Source of the DNA: Streptosporangium subroseum
GTDB lineage: Bacteria; Actinomycetota; Actinomycetes; Streptosporangiales; Streptosporangiaceae
DNA: 64,000 nt
Assembly: GCF_900188345.1 (NCBI RefSeq)
Contig: NZ_FZOD01000008.1
Coordinates: 182,719-246,718 of the forward strand
Direction of reading: 5' to 3'
Below, piece after piece: positions 26,485 through 34,920 of this stretch. Each line of letters begins with the position of its first letter. Within the stretch, counting starts at the first letter, position 1. A model generated the notes under the pieces. The model searched no databases, was not told the DNA's origin, and was given only the letters and a program-made list of their open reading frames with translations. Both the position numbers and the translations under genes were made by a program.

Positions 26485-27543
26485 TTATGAGGTGCTCGCG
26501 TCGAGGGTGATGACGACCTTGATGTCATCGGGCCGGTGCGTGAACGCCTCCGAGAATCGTTCGAGCGGAACCTGCCGGGAGATGAGCCGGCGGAGCCAGT
26601 CCGGGTCGGCCTTGGCCAGGGCGTCCGCCGCCGCGGAGTAGTGGGTGAGGTTGGCGTTGACCGATCCGACGATCGCGTCGTTCTCCAGGACGATCTCCCG
26701 GTTGAGGTCGCCGGCGTCGACGGTGAGCCGGTGTGCCGAGGAGACGCCGGTCAGGCAGACGATGCCGTAGGGGGCCGTGGCGGCGATGGCGTCGAACACG
26801 ACGCGGCCGCTTCCGGTCGCCTCGATCACGACGTCGGGTCTGGCCGAGGCCACGGCGTCGCCGACCCCGCTGTGATGGTAGGTGGCGCCGAGGTCGCCGA
26901 CGATCCCGGGTTTGGGCCCGCCGGTGGCCCTGTCCAGGACGTGGACGTCGAGTCCGCGCTGGACGCCGAGCAGTGCGGCCAGCAGCCCGATCGGGCCCGC
27001 CCCGGTGACCAGGACGGTGCGGGGTTCGAACCACGCCCGCGCGCCGATCCTCTCGACCTGCTCCCAGGCCTTGGCCACCACGCTGGTGGGCTCCATCAGC
27101 ACGCCGACCCCGGCGAGGGCCGGGTCGAGTTTGACCGCGTAGCCGGCTTCCACGCGCCAGGATCGGCTGGCGTAGCCGTCGATCTCCTTGATGCCGCGTT
27201 CGGTGTAGCGGTTGTTGCGGCACATGTCGAACTGCTCGTGCGCGCACGCCCCGCAGGGCACCGGATCCGGGCGTCTCACGACGCCCACCACCAGGTCACC
27301 CGGGGAGAAACCGCTGCCGTCCGGGGCCTGGCGCACGCGGCCCAGCGATTCGTGCCCGATCACCAGCCTCTCCCTGCCGGGCGGCGCCCAGCCGTACTGC
27401 CCGGCGACGATCTCCTTGTCCGTCCCGCACACGCCGACGGCGAGCCCGTCGACAAGAAGGTCTCCGTCACCCGGCTCCGGATCCGGGACGTCGGTCACCG
27501 CGAGCGAGTCCTTCTTCAGCGGGACAACGGTCAGTGCACGCAT
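26485..27543 (-). CDS. Zinc-dependent alcohol/glucose dehydrogenase (MDR family)
   Basis: A 352-residue medium-chain dehydrogenase. Catalytic zinc ligands are Cys39 (GVCGTD) and His64-Glu65 (GHES). A structural-zinc-like loop PCGACAHEQFDMC follows. The nucleotide fold has VTGAGPIGLLAALLG. The layout and RNNRYTERGIKEIDGY resemble glucose 1-dehydrogenases of the theta type (archaeal Gdh). That would oxidise glucose with NAD(P)+, but sugar specificity is inferred. ATG 27543 is preceded by GGGAG; the frame to 27642 has no such signal. The next gene upstream on this strand is the enolase-superfamily gene. Confidence 0.85.
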   Translation of the reverse strand: MRALTVVPLKKDSLAVTDVPDPEPGDGDLLVDGLAVGVCGTDKEIVAGQYGWAPPGRERLVIGHESLGRVRQAPDGSGFSPGDLVVGVVRRPDPVPCGACAHEQFDMCRNNRYTERGIKEIDGYASRSWRVEAGYAVKLDPALAGVGVLMEPTSVVAKAWEQVERIGARAWFEPRTVLVTGAGPIGLLAALLGVQRGLDVHVLDRATGGPKPGIVGDLGATYHHSGVGDAVASARPDVVIEATGSGRVVFDAIAATAPYGIVCLTGVSSAHRLTVDAGDLNREIVLENDAIVGSVNANLTHYSAAADALAKADPDWLRRLISRQVPLERFSEAFTHRPDDIKVVITLDASTS

Positions 27544-27693
27544 GTGGGCTCCCGATGGCAGTCGTACCTGCGGGATGGCCCGGCTGTGAGGCTCTAAACA
27601 CTCGCCATGTGGAAACTGTCGACTCTTTGCGATTTTTGTCACCTGGACGATGAACGCCGAGGGCAGGCATTGCGAGAGAACCGCTGCCAGGCC

Positions 27694-28701
27694 CTACCGG
27701 GTGGTGTACGACTCCTTGGCGAGACGGCGGACGCGTACCTCGTCGATGGTGTGGCCGAGACCCGACTGGGTGAGCGGCACTGCCACCACCCCGCCGGAGG
27801 CGCCGACGGGCGGGGTGACGATCTGCGCGCTGCGCGGAGGTTCGGCCACGTCACAGGGGAGGTCGCAGCCGGGCAGGCTGGCCGCGGCGACCGTGGCCGC
27901 CCGGGCCAGGCCGGTGCCCTGGCCACCGGCGCAGGCGATCTCCCAGCCCGCCGCCACGGCGTGGTCGTGCGCTCGCCGTACCTCGCGCAGGGAACCCAGC
28001 GCGGCGGGGCGCAGCAGCAGGGCCCGGCCCGCGCTCGCCATGATCGCCTCGTCGAGCTCGGTCACCGAGGACACGTCGAGCAGGACCGGGGCGGCGACGC
28101 GCTCCTGCAGGTCGGCGTGGTCGGCGAGGCTGGCGAACGGACGTTCGATGGATGAGAGGTTGTAGGCGTCCAGCGCCTCGAGCGCGTCGATGTCGGTGTA
28201 GACGCCGCGGGCGTCCACGCCGATGCCCAGCGCCGGGTAGGCGTGGCGGACGGCGCGCAGCGGCTCGATGTCCCAGTCGGGGTGGACGTCCAGCGTGACG
28301 TGGGCGTATCCGGCGCAGACGAGGCGGTTCACCCGCGCGACCAGGCTCTCCAGGTTGCGATCGCCGCCGATCCTGGCGGTGGCTATGAGCGAGGTGCGGT
28401 TGCCGCCCAGGGCGTGGGAGAGCGGCACCCCGCGCATCTTGGTCCACAGGTCCCAGCAGGCCATGTCGGCGGCGGAACCGCCGGGGACGGTTCCCAGCTC
28501 GTCGGGGTGCTCCCAGTCGACGCCGATCAGCGCCCGGGCGAGCCCCTCCTCCAGAGCCGCCCAGACCTTGGGGTCGGCGTCGACGACCTCGCCCCAGCCA
28601 TCCATGCCCCCGTAGTCGACGAGCCGGACGAGAATGCTCTCCGGCCGCCTGGCATACGGCAGGACCAGCCGGAACACCTCAATCTCACGGACCCGCGGCA
28701 T
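27694..28701 (-). CDS. Enolase-superfamily (MenC/N-succinylamino-acid-racemase-like) protein lacking catalytic lysines
   Basis: A 335-residue protein with the capping domain (about 1-105) and TIM barrel of the enolase superfamily. Its closest pattern is o-succinylbenzoate synthase/N-succinylamino acid racemase. Metal-ligand positions are kept (Asp163 in GVDARG, Glu186 in SSIERPF, Asp209 in VLLDVS). The KxK base pair is replaced by Thr136-Leu-Asp138 (VTLDVHPDWD), and the second lysine is Arg231 (LLLRPAALG). The usual proton-transfer chemistry therefore looks impossible, so it is either a pseudoenzyme or has a different activity. ATG 28701 follows GAGGGGGG. The dehydrogenase follows about 150 bases downstream. 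Confidence 0.8.
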   Translation of the reverse strand: MPRVREIEVFRLVLPYARRPESILVRLVDYGGMDGWGEVVDADPKVWAALEEGLARALIGVDWEHPDELGTVPGGSAADMACWDLWTKMRGVPLSHALGGNRTSLIATARIGGDRNLESLVARVNRLVCAGYAHVTLDVHPDWDIEPLRAVRHAYPALGIGVDARGVYTDIDALEALDAYNLSSIERPFASLADHADLQERVAAPVLLDVSSVTELDEAIMASAGRALLLRPAALGSLREVRRAHDHAVAAGWEIACAGGQGTGLARAATVAAASLPGCDLPCDVAEPPRSAQIVTPPVGASGGVVAVPLTQSGLGHTIDEVRVRRLAKESYTTR

Positions 28702-28837
28702 GGACCCCCCTCGATCTTTTTCAAGCTCGGAAAACACGAAACCCGCCCGGGGGGCGGGACCCACCCCTCAACACCGGGAAGGGGGGTGTTCTTCCCATGG
28801 TGTCATGACGTCCGAATTCCGGTGGGCGCGGGCGGTT

Positions 28838-29620
28838 TCAGCCCGTGGCGGTGAGCCCTGCGGCGATCTTCTTCAGTTCGCGGTCGACCGCTCTCTCACC
28901 ACCGAGCCGCTTGGCGAAGGTGGGGCTGAACATCACCTCGGCCGTCCGCCCCTCCCCCACGCTCAGGAAGATGCTGGGAGTGCCCTTCATACCGTCCTCG
29001 CCGACCCGCTGCCTGAGCAGATAGCCGGTCCGGTCACCGATGGTCACGTCCCTGCCCTCCTTCTCCTCGCGGTATGCCCGCACGCGCTCGTCGACCTCCC
29101 GGACCGTCTGGCCCTCGTAGACGAAGATCTGGACGCAGTAGAAACCGTTCTTGTCGCCGTCGTAGTTCCACGAGGTCGTGTAGCTGTCTCCGGAGTCCAG
29201 CGACCAGTGGGACCATTGCAGGCCGTCGGGCAGGTAACCCACCTCGACGCGCCCGAAGGCCCTTCCGTCGCCCAGATCCCCGAGATCGGGAGTCGGGGAA
29301 GGGGTGGGCGGGAAGTCGTCGATGGCGGGGGGTCCCGGCACGGCCTGGCCGGTGGCGTCCGGCCGCGACGTCTCGGAGGCCGCGACCGGCTCGCCGAGCC
29401 CGAATCCCTGTACGGCCACGGAGTTCGGGCCGAGGACCAGGTAGACGGGGACCACGGCCCCCGCGACGGCTACCGCGGTGGCCAGGGCGGTGAGCCTGAC
29501 CCGGTTCGTCTTCTTCTGCCGCGAGGATCGGAGCACCCGGTCCACCAGGTCGGGCGCGACGCGCAACTTCTCGGTCTCGTTCGCCATGAGCCGGCGAAGG
29601 TCGTCCTCAAGCGTGGACAT
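28838..29620 (-). CDS. Membrane-anchored anti-sigma-like partner protein
   Basis: A 260-residue protein. It has a cytoplasmic N-terminus (about 1-38, basic end RQKKTNR), one transmembrane helix (about 40-62), a Pro/Thr-rich linker and an extracytoplasmic domain of about 150 residues. This topology, and an overlap of 14 bases with the sigma-factor gene upstream, point to a sensor or anti-sigma role. No HxxxCxxC zinc anti-sigma motif is present, so the regulatory mechanism is not established. The extracytoplasmic part resembles proteins found beside SigE-type sigma factors, without a known ligand. Confidence 0.7.
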   Translation of the reverse strand: MSTLEDDLRRLMANETEKLRVAPDLVDRVLRSSRQKKTNRVRLTALATAVAVAGAVVPVYLVLGPNSVAVQGFGLGEPVAASETSRPDATGQAVPGPPAIDDFPPTPSPTPDLGDLGDGRAFGRVEVGYLPDGLQWSHWSLDSGDSYTTSWNYDGDKNGFYCVQIFVYEGQTVREVDERVRAYREEKEGRDVTIGDRTGYLLRQRVGEDGMKGTPSIFLSVGEGRTAEVMFSPTFAKRLGGERAVDRELKKIAAGLTATG

Positions 29621-30122
29621 TCCTGATCACCCCTTTCACTGATTCCCCGCCGCTCGCCAGGCGGAGCTTGGCGAGCGCCTTCGAGGCCTGGCTTTTCACC
29701 GTGCCCGCCGAGCAGCCGAGGACCTCCGCGGTCTGCGTCTCGCTGAGGTCCTCCCAGTACCGCAGGACGACCACCGCACGCTGCCGGGGAGGCAGGGCGC
29801 GCAGCGTGTCCATGAGCACGTGGCGCAGGTCGACGTCGGTCTCCCGCACCGGCAGCTCTGGAGGGGTGTGCATCGGGATGATCCGCAGGATCGCCCGGCG
29901 CCGGGCACGGCTGATGGAGGTGTTGACGATGACGCGGCGGATGTAGGGCTCGGGATCGTCGTACCGCACCCGGTCCCAGTTCTGGTACGTGCGCTCCAGT
30001 GCCGTCTGCAGCAGGTCCTCCGCCTCCCCCTCGTCACCGCACGCGAGGTAGGCGACCCGCAGCAGACTCGTGCCGCGTGCGGCCACGAACGCGGCGAACC
30101 CGTCGTCCTCCGTGCTGCTCAC
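29607..30122 (-). CDS. SigE-family ECF RNA polymerase sigma factor
   Basis: 171 residues from GTG 30122. Region 2 is seen in LLRVAYLACGDEGEAEDLLQ and YQNWDRVRYDDPEPYIRRV. Region 4 is in LPPRQRAVVVLRYWEDLSE and the helix-turn-helix VLGCSAGTVKSQASKAL. It belongs to the SigE group of short actinobacterial ECF factors. The GTG overlaps the stop of a tiny frame (MKLDEQA, 30142-30119) that begins inside the shared 34-bp element. The anti-sigma-like gene overlaps its 3' end by 14 bases. The factor may control its own operon and the divergent gene at 30336. Confidence 0.88.
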   Translation of the reverse strand: MSSTEDDGFAAFVAARGTSLLRVAYLACGDEGEAEDLLQTALERTYQNWDRVRYDDPEPYIRRVIVNTSISRARRRAILRIIPMHTPPELPVRETDVDLRHVLMDTLRALPPRQRAVVVLRYWEDLSETQTAEVLGCSAGTVKSQASKALAKLRLASGGESVKGVIRNVHA

Positions 30123-30129
30123 GCCTGTT

Positions 30130-30163
30130 CGTCCAATTTCATGACCTCTAATACGCCTGGACC
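30130..30163 (-). promoter_or_regulatory. Shared 34-bp element, copy in front of the sigma gene
   Basis: Read on the minus strand this is GGTCCAGGCGTATTAGAGG followed by TCATGAAATTGGACG. It matches 28 of 34 positions with the copy at 30288-30321, which faces the other way. It lies 8 bases before the sigma-factor GTG. It is either a promoter recognised by this sigma factor or a duplicated start region. Boxes are not assigned. Confidence 0.65.
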
Positions 30164-30287
30164 GCGCCCGGCGTTGCCCGCAAGCGCGAACCGCTACACA
30201 TTCCGTGGAATCGGTTAATTCGCGACAAATATGTCGAAATATGCGCACTGATCAAATCAGGGACCGAACGCGTGCAACCCTTTGGGC

Positions 30288-30321
30288 GGCCCAGGCGTGT
30301 TAAGAGTCATGAAATCGGACG
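30288..30321 (+). promoter_or_regulatory. Shared 34-bp element, copy in front of the CU044_5270-like gene
   Basis: The sequence is GGCCCAGGCGTGTTAAGAG followed by TCATGAAATCGGACG. It is the second copy of the element at 30130-30163 and ends 14 bases before ATG 30336. Sharing such a long sequence in opposite orientation at two divergent units argues for common control. Confidence 0.65.
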
Positions 30322-30335
30322 CCTGGAGGAAACAG

Positions 30336-31259
30336 ATGAGATTCGTGACCACACCGATCCGGCCGCTGATCGCGATCGGGGTCGGCTTGGCCGCGGTGGG
30401 CGTCATCGCTCTGTCGGGCCTTCCGGACGCGCCGGACCTGCGACTCATGGCCTCCCCCCGGTCGGTGACGGCCCCGGAAGAAGGCGCTTACTGGCGTACG
30501 AGGACGCTGTGGAAGATGACCCATCCCCGGCAGCTCGGGCACGGGGCGAACCGCTACTGGGTGGAGGAGCAGCGGCTCATGGAGGACTGGACCTCACCGG
30601 TCGGCAAGGGCTGGTCCGGCTATCGGCCGCTGGGAGTGCACCCGAAGAGCGCGGCGGATGAGAAGGCATGGCGCCGCGACGGCTCCCCGACCACGTGGAA
30701 GCGCACCGCGGATGGCACGGTTGTGTCCCTGTCCGCCAAACCGGACAGAGGCACGGTCGCCCCTGTGAAGGGCCGCCCGTCCACGTTCTTCCTGGCCGGG
30801 CAGCAGCTGTCGTACGAGGAGCTCCAGAGAATGCCCTCGGACCCGGCCGGGTTGAAGACCTGGCTCGGGGAGGCCGCGCGAGCCGCGAAGGCTCCCATCG
30901 GCGGCGTCGACGGCTACGTGACGCGGGCGCTGCCCTCGCTGCTGCACGAGGTTCCGGTGTCGAAGGAGGTCCGCACCGCGGCCTACCAGGCGCTGCGGGC
31001 GATGCCCGGCGTCCGCTCCCTGGGGAAGGTCAAGGACGCTCGGGGCAGGGTCGGCGAAGGACTCTCCTTCGTCCTGCAGAAACAGGACACCCTGGTGGCC
31101 ACGACCCAGGTGATCGTCGACACCGGCACGATGCTGCTGCTGGCCGGCAGCCTGAAGACAACGATCGACGGTAAGCCGTTCCCGAACAAGACCTGGACCG
31201 AGACCATGCTCCAGGTCGGCTGGACCGACGACGAGCCATCGGTCCCCGCCCTCCCCTAG
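30336..31259 (+). CDS. CU044_5270 family membrane-anchored protein
   Basis: A 307-residue protein with a basic N-terminus and one hydrophobic helix (about residues 10-28), then an extracytoplasmic domain. It has WxxRTLWKMTHP-like, WTSPVGKGWSGYRPLG and a C-terminal segment ending TETMLQVGWTDDEP. This pattern is that of the CU044_5270 family, often encoded beside SigE-type sigma factors in actinomycetes; the function is not known. ATG 30336 is preceded by GGAGGA. An alternative ATG at 30309 lies inside the shared element. Confidence 0.7.
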   Translation: MRFVTTPIRPLIAIGVGLAAVGVIALSGLPDAPDLRLMASPRSVTAPEEGAYWRTRTLWKMTHPRQLGHGANRYWVEEQRLMEDWTSPVGKGWSGYRPLGVHPKSAADEKAWRRDGSPTTWKRTADGTVVSLSAKPDRGTVAPVKGRPSTFFLAGQQLSYEELQRMPSDPAGLKTWLGEAARAAKAPIGGVDGYVTRALPSLLHEVPVSKEVRTAAYQALRAMPGVRSLGKVKDARGRVGEGLSFVLQKQDTLVATTQVIVDTGTMLLLAGSLKTTIDGKPFPNKTWTETMLQVGWTDDEPSVPALP

Positions 31260-31491
31260 CCGTCGGGCTGCGCTCTCCCGTCAAGGGGCATTCGCGATCC
31301 CGGGGCCGGGGGGCCTCGGGACCGCGTTTCGGGATGAGCGCAGCGCCCGGACGGGGACCTTCACGTGACGGGGGAAGGCTCATGGGCCGGCCAGGCGTAC
31401 GGCGCCGCGGTCAACGAGGGGGCACGACGGGAGAGGAGCGCGGCGAGCACCCTCACCCGAGAAGACACGCTTCCCGATCCCACCGGCACTT

Positions 31492-32853
31492 TCAAGGCCT
31501 CCGGGCGCCGACCCGGCCCGCGACCAGCACCCCCGTCGTCGCCATCAGCGCGGTCAGCGCGAAGCAGAGCACGTAGGTGAAGACGGCGGCGCCCAGAGCC
31601 GCGAGGATCGCACCGGTGACCGCGACCGAGACGACCGTGTAGACCGACTCCCCGACGCCCAGGGACGCACTGTTCTCTCCCTCCTCCCCCGGGCGCGACA
31701 GCTCCAGGACGAGCACCGACAGCGTCGGGTACACGATGCCCATGCCGAGCCCGAGCACGATCTCACCGAGGAAGGCGCCGGCGACCGGAACGACGGCGAA
31801 CACGGTCAGGCCCATCAGTGCGAGACCCGCGGCGACCAGACCGGAGCCGATCCGCAGAACCAGGACGCGGTCGAAACTCCTGCGGCCCACGACCCACGAG
31901 CCGAACGACCAGCTCAGCGCGCCGCCGGTCAGCGTGAGCCCGGCCATGGTGAGCGACAGGCCGCGCTCCTGGTTCAGCATCAGCGGCAGGAACGCCTCGC
32001 CTCCGAGGGCCGCGCCCGCCACGATCCCTCGGAGGGTGATCACCGAAGGCAGGCCGCGGGCGGCGCGCAGGGTGCCCGGGGGCAGCAGCCGGGGCAGCGC
32101 CGCGGCCAGTACGGCCAGGCCGAGGAACAGCAGGATCAGCCCCGCGCCGCGGGCCGCGCCGCCGTACTGCATGAGTGCCGCGCCGACCGCGACCAGCACC
32201 GCCCAGCCCAGCCGCCGCACGATCGAGGACCGCGCGCCCAGCGGCGGCTGCTCCGCCATCGGCGCGGAGGCCAGGCCCCGCCCGAACAGCAGCGCGGCCG
32301 GGAGAAGAAGCGCCGTCACCCCGATGAAGACCCAGCGCCAGCCGGCGCCCTCGACCACAAAACCGGTGATGGCGGGACCGACCATGGAGGGCACCACCCA
32401 GGCGGTCGCGAAGATCGAGAAGACCCGAGGATGGATCTCCGCCGGGTAGACCCGCGAGACCAGCACGTACAGCGAGACCTGGAGGATGCCTCCCCCGAAG
32501 CCCTGGACGAACCGCCCCACGATGAACAGGTCCATCGTCGGCGCCAGTCCGGCCACGACCAACCCGGCGGCGAAGGCCGCCACGCCCGTCCAGAGCGGCG
32601 CGATCGGCCCCCTGACGTCGCTCCATCGCCCGCTCAGCACCGTCGCGACCACCCCGGCCGCCAACGCCCCGCTGAACGCCAGCCCGTACAGCGCGTATCC
32701 GTCCAGCTCACGTGCCACGACCGGCATGGCGGTGGCCACCGCCAGATATTCGAAGGCGACCAACACCATGAGGGCCACCATTCCGACCGTCAGCGCACGG
32801 TAGGGCTGGGCGAATATCCCAGCTGGGCGTTCAACAGCCGTCAAAGTAGTCAT
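31492..32853 (-). CDS. MFS transporter (drug-efflux-like)
   Basis: A 453-residue major facilitator with about 12-14 hydrophobic helices. The loop motif GRWSDVRGP lies between helices 2 and 3, followed by FIVGRFVQGFGGGILQVSLYV and a motif-C-like segment PSMVGPAITGFV in helix 5. The last is typical of drug:H+ antiporters. It lies 48 bases downstream of a TetR regulator on the same strand, so the regulator probably controls export of its ligand. The substrate is unknown. Confidence 0.87.
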   Translation of the reverse strand: MTTLTAVERPAGIFAQPYRALTVGMVALMVLVAFEYLAVATAMPVVARELDGYALYGLAFSGALAAGVVATVLSGRWSDVRGPIAPLWTGVAAFAAGLVVAGLAPTMDLFIVGRFVQGFGGGILQVSLYVLVSRVYPAEIHPRVFSIFATAWVVPSMVGPAITGFVVEGAGWRWVFIGVTALLLPAALLFGRGLASAPMAEQPPLGARSSIVRRLGWAVLVAVGAALMQYGGAARGAGLILLFLGLAVLAAALPRLLPPGTLRAARGLPSVITLRGIVAGAALGGEAFLPLMLNQERGLSLTMAGLTLTGGALSWSFGSWVVGRRSFDRVLVLRIGSGLVAAGLALMGLTVFAVVPVAGAFLGEIVLGLGMGIVYPTLSVLVLELSRPGEEGENSASLGVGESVYTVVSVAVTGAILAALGAAVFTYVLCFALTALMATTGVLVAGRVGARRP

Positions 32854-32901
32854 GATTCGACAATATGATCACCTCTCGGCACGGAGCATCGGCCTGAGGA
32901 C

Positions 32902-33648
32902 TCAGCCCTTGGTCGTAGGACCCGCTGGATCCGCGCCTTCGACGCGGGAGGCCAGGCCGCGCAGGATCAGATCGAGACCGAACTCAAACCGCTCGATGCC
33001 GTCGGCATCCATCAGATTGTCCACCTGGGCGACGAGGGTGGGGAAGCGGTCAACGGGCAGGCTGCGGTAAAAACCCTCGATCTGACCGAAGAACTCCTCC
33101 ATGAAGCTCCCCAGCTCCTTTCCGCTGTCGCGCTGCCTGCTGAGATGGAGCGAATCCTCGTAGACGTCGGAGCAGATGTAGAGACCGAGACGGTCGATCA
33201 TGATGCCGGCGAACTTGGGAGGCACGCCGCCCGCGAGCATGATCGCCATCTGCGCCTCGGCGATCCGCAGCCCGTTGGGCCCCGTCGGGAGGTTGCCCAG
33301 GCCGATCTTGGCGATGTCCGCGTGGGCGCTCAACACCCGGAACGCGTCGAGTGCCATCTCCCTGAGCTGCTCCAGCCATCGCTCCGGCTCGGGCTCGGGC
33401 ACACGGACCTCGGCCAGCGCCTCGTCATAGATCAGGTCGAGCAGTTCCTTCTTGTTCTCGACGTGGGCGTAGAGGGAGGCGGGACCGGTCCCGAGCTCCT
33501 GTGCGACCCGGCGCATGCTCAGCGCGTCGAGGCCTTCGGCGCCGAGGATCCGCAGGCTGGTCGCGACGATGAGATCCCTGTTCAGGACGGCCCGTGGAGC
33601 GTTCACCTTGCGAGTCCTGCGCCACGGCGGAACCGGGATCTCGGTCAT
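32902..33648 (-). CDS. TetR/AcrR family transcriptional regulator
   Basis: A 248-residue regulator. The N-terminal DNA-binding domain spans about residues 22-70: LNRDLIVATSLRILGAEGLD then MRRVAQELGTGPASLYAHVENKKELLDLI, of which SLYAHVENK is the recognition-helix end. The C-terminal half is the TetR_C ligand-binding and dimer domain. It is transcribed with the MFS transporter and preceded by an operator-like inverted repeat at 33699-33731. It most likely represses both genes until its ligand binds. Confidence 0.88.
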   Translation of the reverse strand: MTEIPVPPWRRTRKVNAPRAVLNRDLIVATSLRILGAEGLDALSMRRVAQELGTGPASLYAHVENKKELLDLIYDEALAEVRVPEPEPERWLEQLREMALDAFRVLSAHADIAKIGLGNLPTGPNGLRIAEAQMAIMLAGGVPPKFAGIMIDRLGLYICSDVYEDSLHLSRQRDSGKELGSFMEEFFGQIEGFYRSLPVDRFPTLVAQVDNLMDADGIERFEFGLDLILRGLASRVEGADPAGPTTKG

Positions 33649-33698
33649 CCGCCGATCGTATATCGCGGGAATCGCCTACGGCGAACACTGTACTTAAA

Positions 33699-33731
33699 GC
33701 GAACATCGTTCTTCGAAGGAACGGTGTTCGC
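33699..33731. promoter_or_regulatory. Operator-like inverted repeat upstream of the TetR gene
   Basis: GCGAACATCGTTC and GGAACGGTGTTCGC form two arms around TTCGAA, with one internal mismatch and a GT wobble. Further GAAC/GTTC half-sites stand at 33681-33687, 33743-33749 and 33755-33759. The site lies about 50-80 bases before the TetR start and is the best operator candidate for autoregulation. Confidence 0.65.
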
Positions 33732-33795
33732 TCAAAAAACGGCGTTCGAAGTGACGAACGACGCCCGCCTTTAGGGGACCGCTCGCCTCCGTCTT

Positions 33796-33844
33796 CCCGC
33801 CCCGCCCCGCCCCGCCCCGCCCCGCCCCGCCCCGCCCCGCCCCG
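33796..33844. repeat. CCCGC pentanucleotide microsatellite
   Basis: Nine full CCCGC units plus a partial one run uninterrupted from 33796 to 33844. The tract sits between the TetR promoter region and the NmrA-like gene, 80 bases before its start. Confidence 0.95.
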
Positions 33845-33923
33845 AGGGAGGAGACCATCAAACGAGAGCCAGTGGATCGCTCGCCGAAAGGCGGTGACTA
33901 CCCTGAGGTAAGGAGGCATCACG

Positions 33924-34838
33924 ATGGTTGACGACAGCCTTATCCTCGTCACCGGTGCCGGCGGTGGCGTCGGAGGCGTTGGCCGTACCGTTGTCCGGCT
34001 GCTGCGCGAGCGTGGCCTGCCCGTGCGGGCGATGCTTCATCACGACGACGAACGCGCGGACGCGTTGCGGGCCCTCGGCGCGCAGGTCGTCGTCGGTGAT
34101 CTCACCCGGCCCGACGATGTGGCGAACGCCCTTGACGGCAGCTCCCGGATGTTTTTCAGCATGAGCGTCTCACCGTCGTACCTGGAGGCCGCCGCCACCG
34201 TCGCGACCGTGGCTCGCGCCCTGGGCGCCCTCGAGGTCCTGGTCGGCATTTCTCAGATGACCGTGTCGCAGATGAATCCGTTGAGCACCGAGGAGTCGCA
34301 CCAGCAGCGGTTGCACTGGCTGTCCGAACAGGTGCTCGACTGGTCGACGCTCCCGATCGTGCACATCCGCCCCACCATTTTCCTGGACAACCCGCTGTTC
34401 ACAACGCTGGCCGCGCAGTCCATCGCCGACAGCGGAACCATCCGGCTTCCCTTCGGAACCGGCCGCACCTCACCGGTCGCGGCCGACGACGTCGCGCATG
34501 TCGTCGCCGCGGTTCTGGAAGACCCGCGACCGCATCTCGGGCACGTCTACGAGCTGACCGGGTTCCGGTCGCAGGAGATGACCGGCGTCGCCGAGGAGTA
34601 CTCCCGCGCGCTGGGAAGGGAGATCGCCTACGTGGACGTCCCGCTCGACCCCTGGATCGACCAGGTCGTCCTGCCCGCCGGATTTCCGCCGCACACCGAA
34701 GAGCACATCATCACCATGGCGCGCCTGCATCGCCGGAATCGTTACGACCGAGCGACCCGGGACATCGAGTCGATCCTCGGAAAGCCCGCAAAAACGGTGG
34801 AGGAATTTGTCGCGGAACGGGCCGGGCTTTTCACCTGA
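33924..34838 (+). CDS. NmrA-like NAD(P)-binding protein
   Basis: A 304-residue atypical SDR of the NmrA/HSCARG type. The N-terminal dinucleotide motif is TGAGGGVGGVG, followed by VVGDLTRPDDVANAL. The classical YxxxK pair is not in place. Later motifs such as HIRPTIFLDNP and RTSPVAADDVAHVV fit the family. Members are redox sensors or isoflavone-reductase-like enzymes, including quinone reductases; the role here is open. ATG 33924 follows AAGGAGG. Divergent from the TetR/MFS unit, it may share that regulator. Confidence 0.82.
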   Translation: MVDDSLILVTGAGGGVGGVGRTVVRLLRERGLPVRAMLHHDDERADALRALGAQVVVGDLTRPDDVANALDGSSRMFFSMSVSPSYLEAAATVATVARALGALEVLVGISQMTVSQMNPLSTEESHQQRLHWLSEQVLDWSTLPIVHIRPTIFLDNPLFTTLAAQSIADSGTIRLPFGTGRTSPVAADDVAHVVAAVLEDPRPHLGHVYELTGFRSQEMTGVAEEYSRALGREIAYVDVPLDPWIDQVVLPAGFPPHTEEHIITMARLHRRNRYDRATRDIESILGKPAKTVEEFVAERAGLFT

Positions 34839-34920
34839 CGACCGTTTCCACCGCGCCGACGGGCGCGCTTCCCGATGGACGACCGGCGCGGTGACAGGGC
34901 CCGGGACCTCGGTACGGCCT

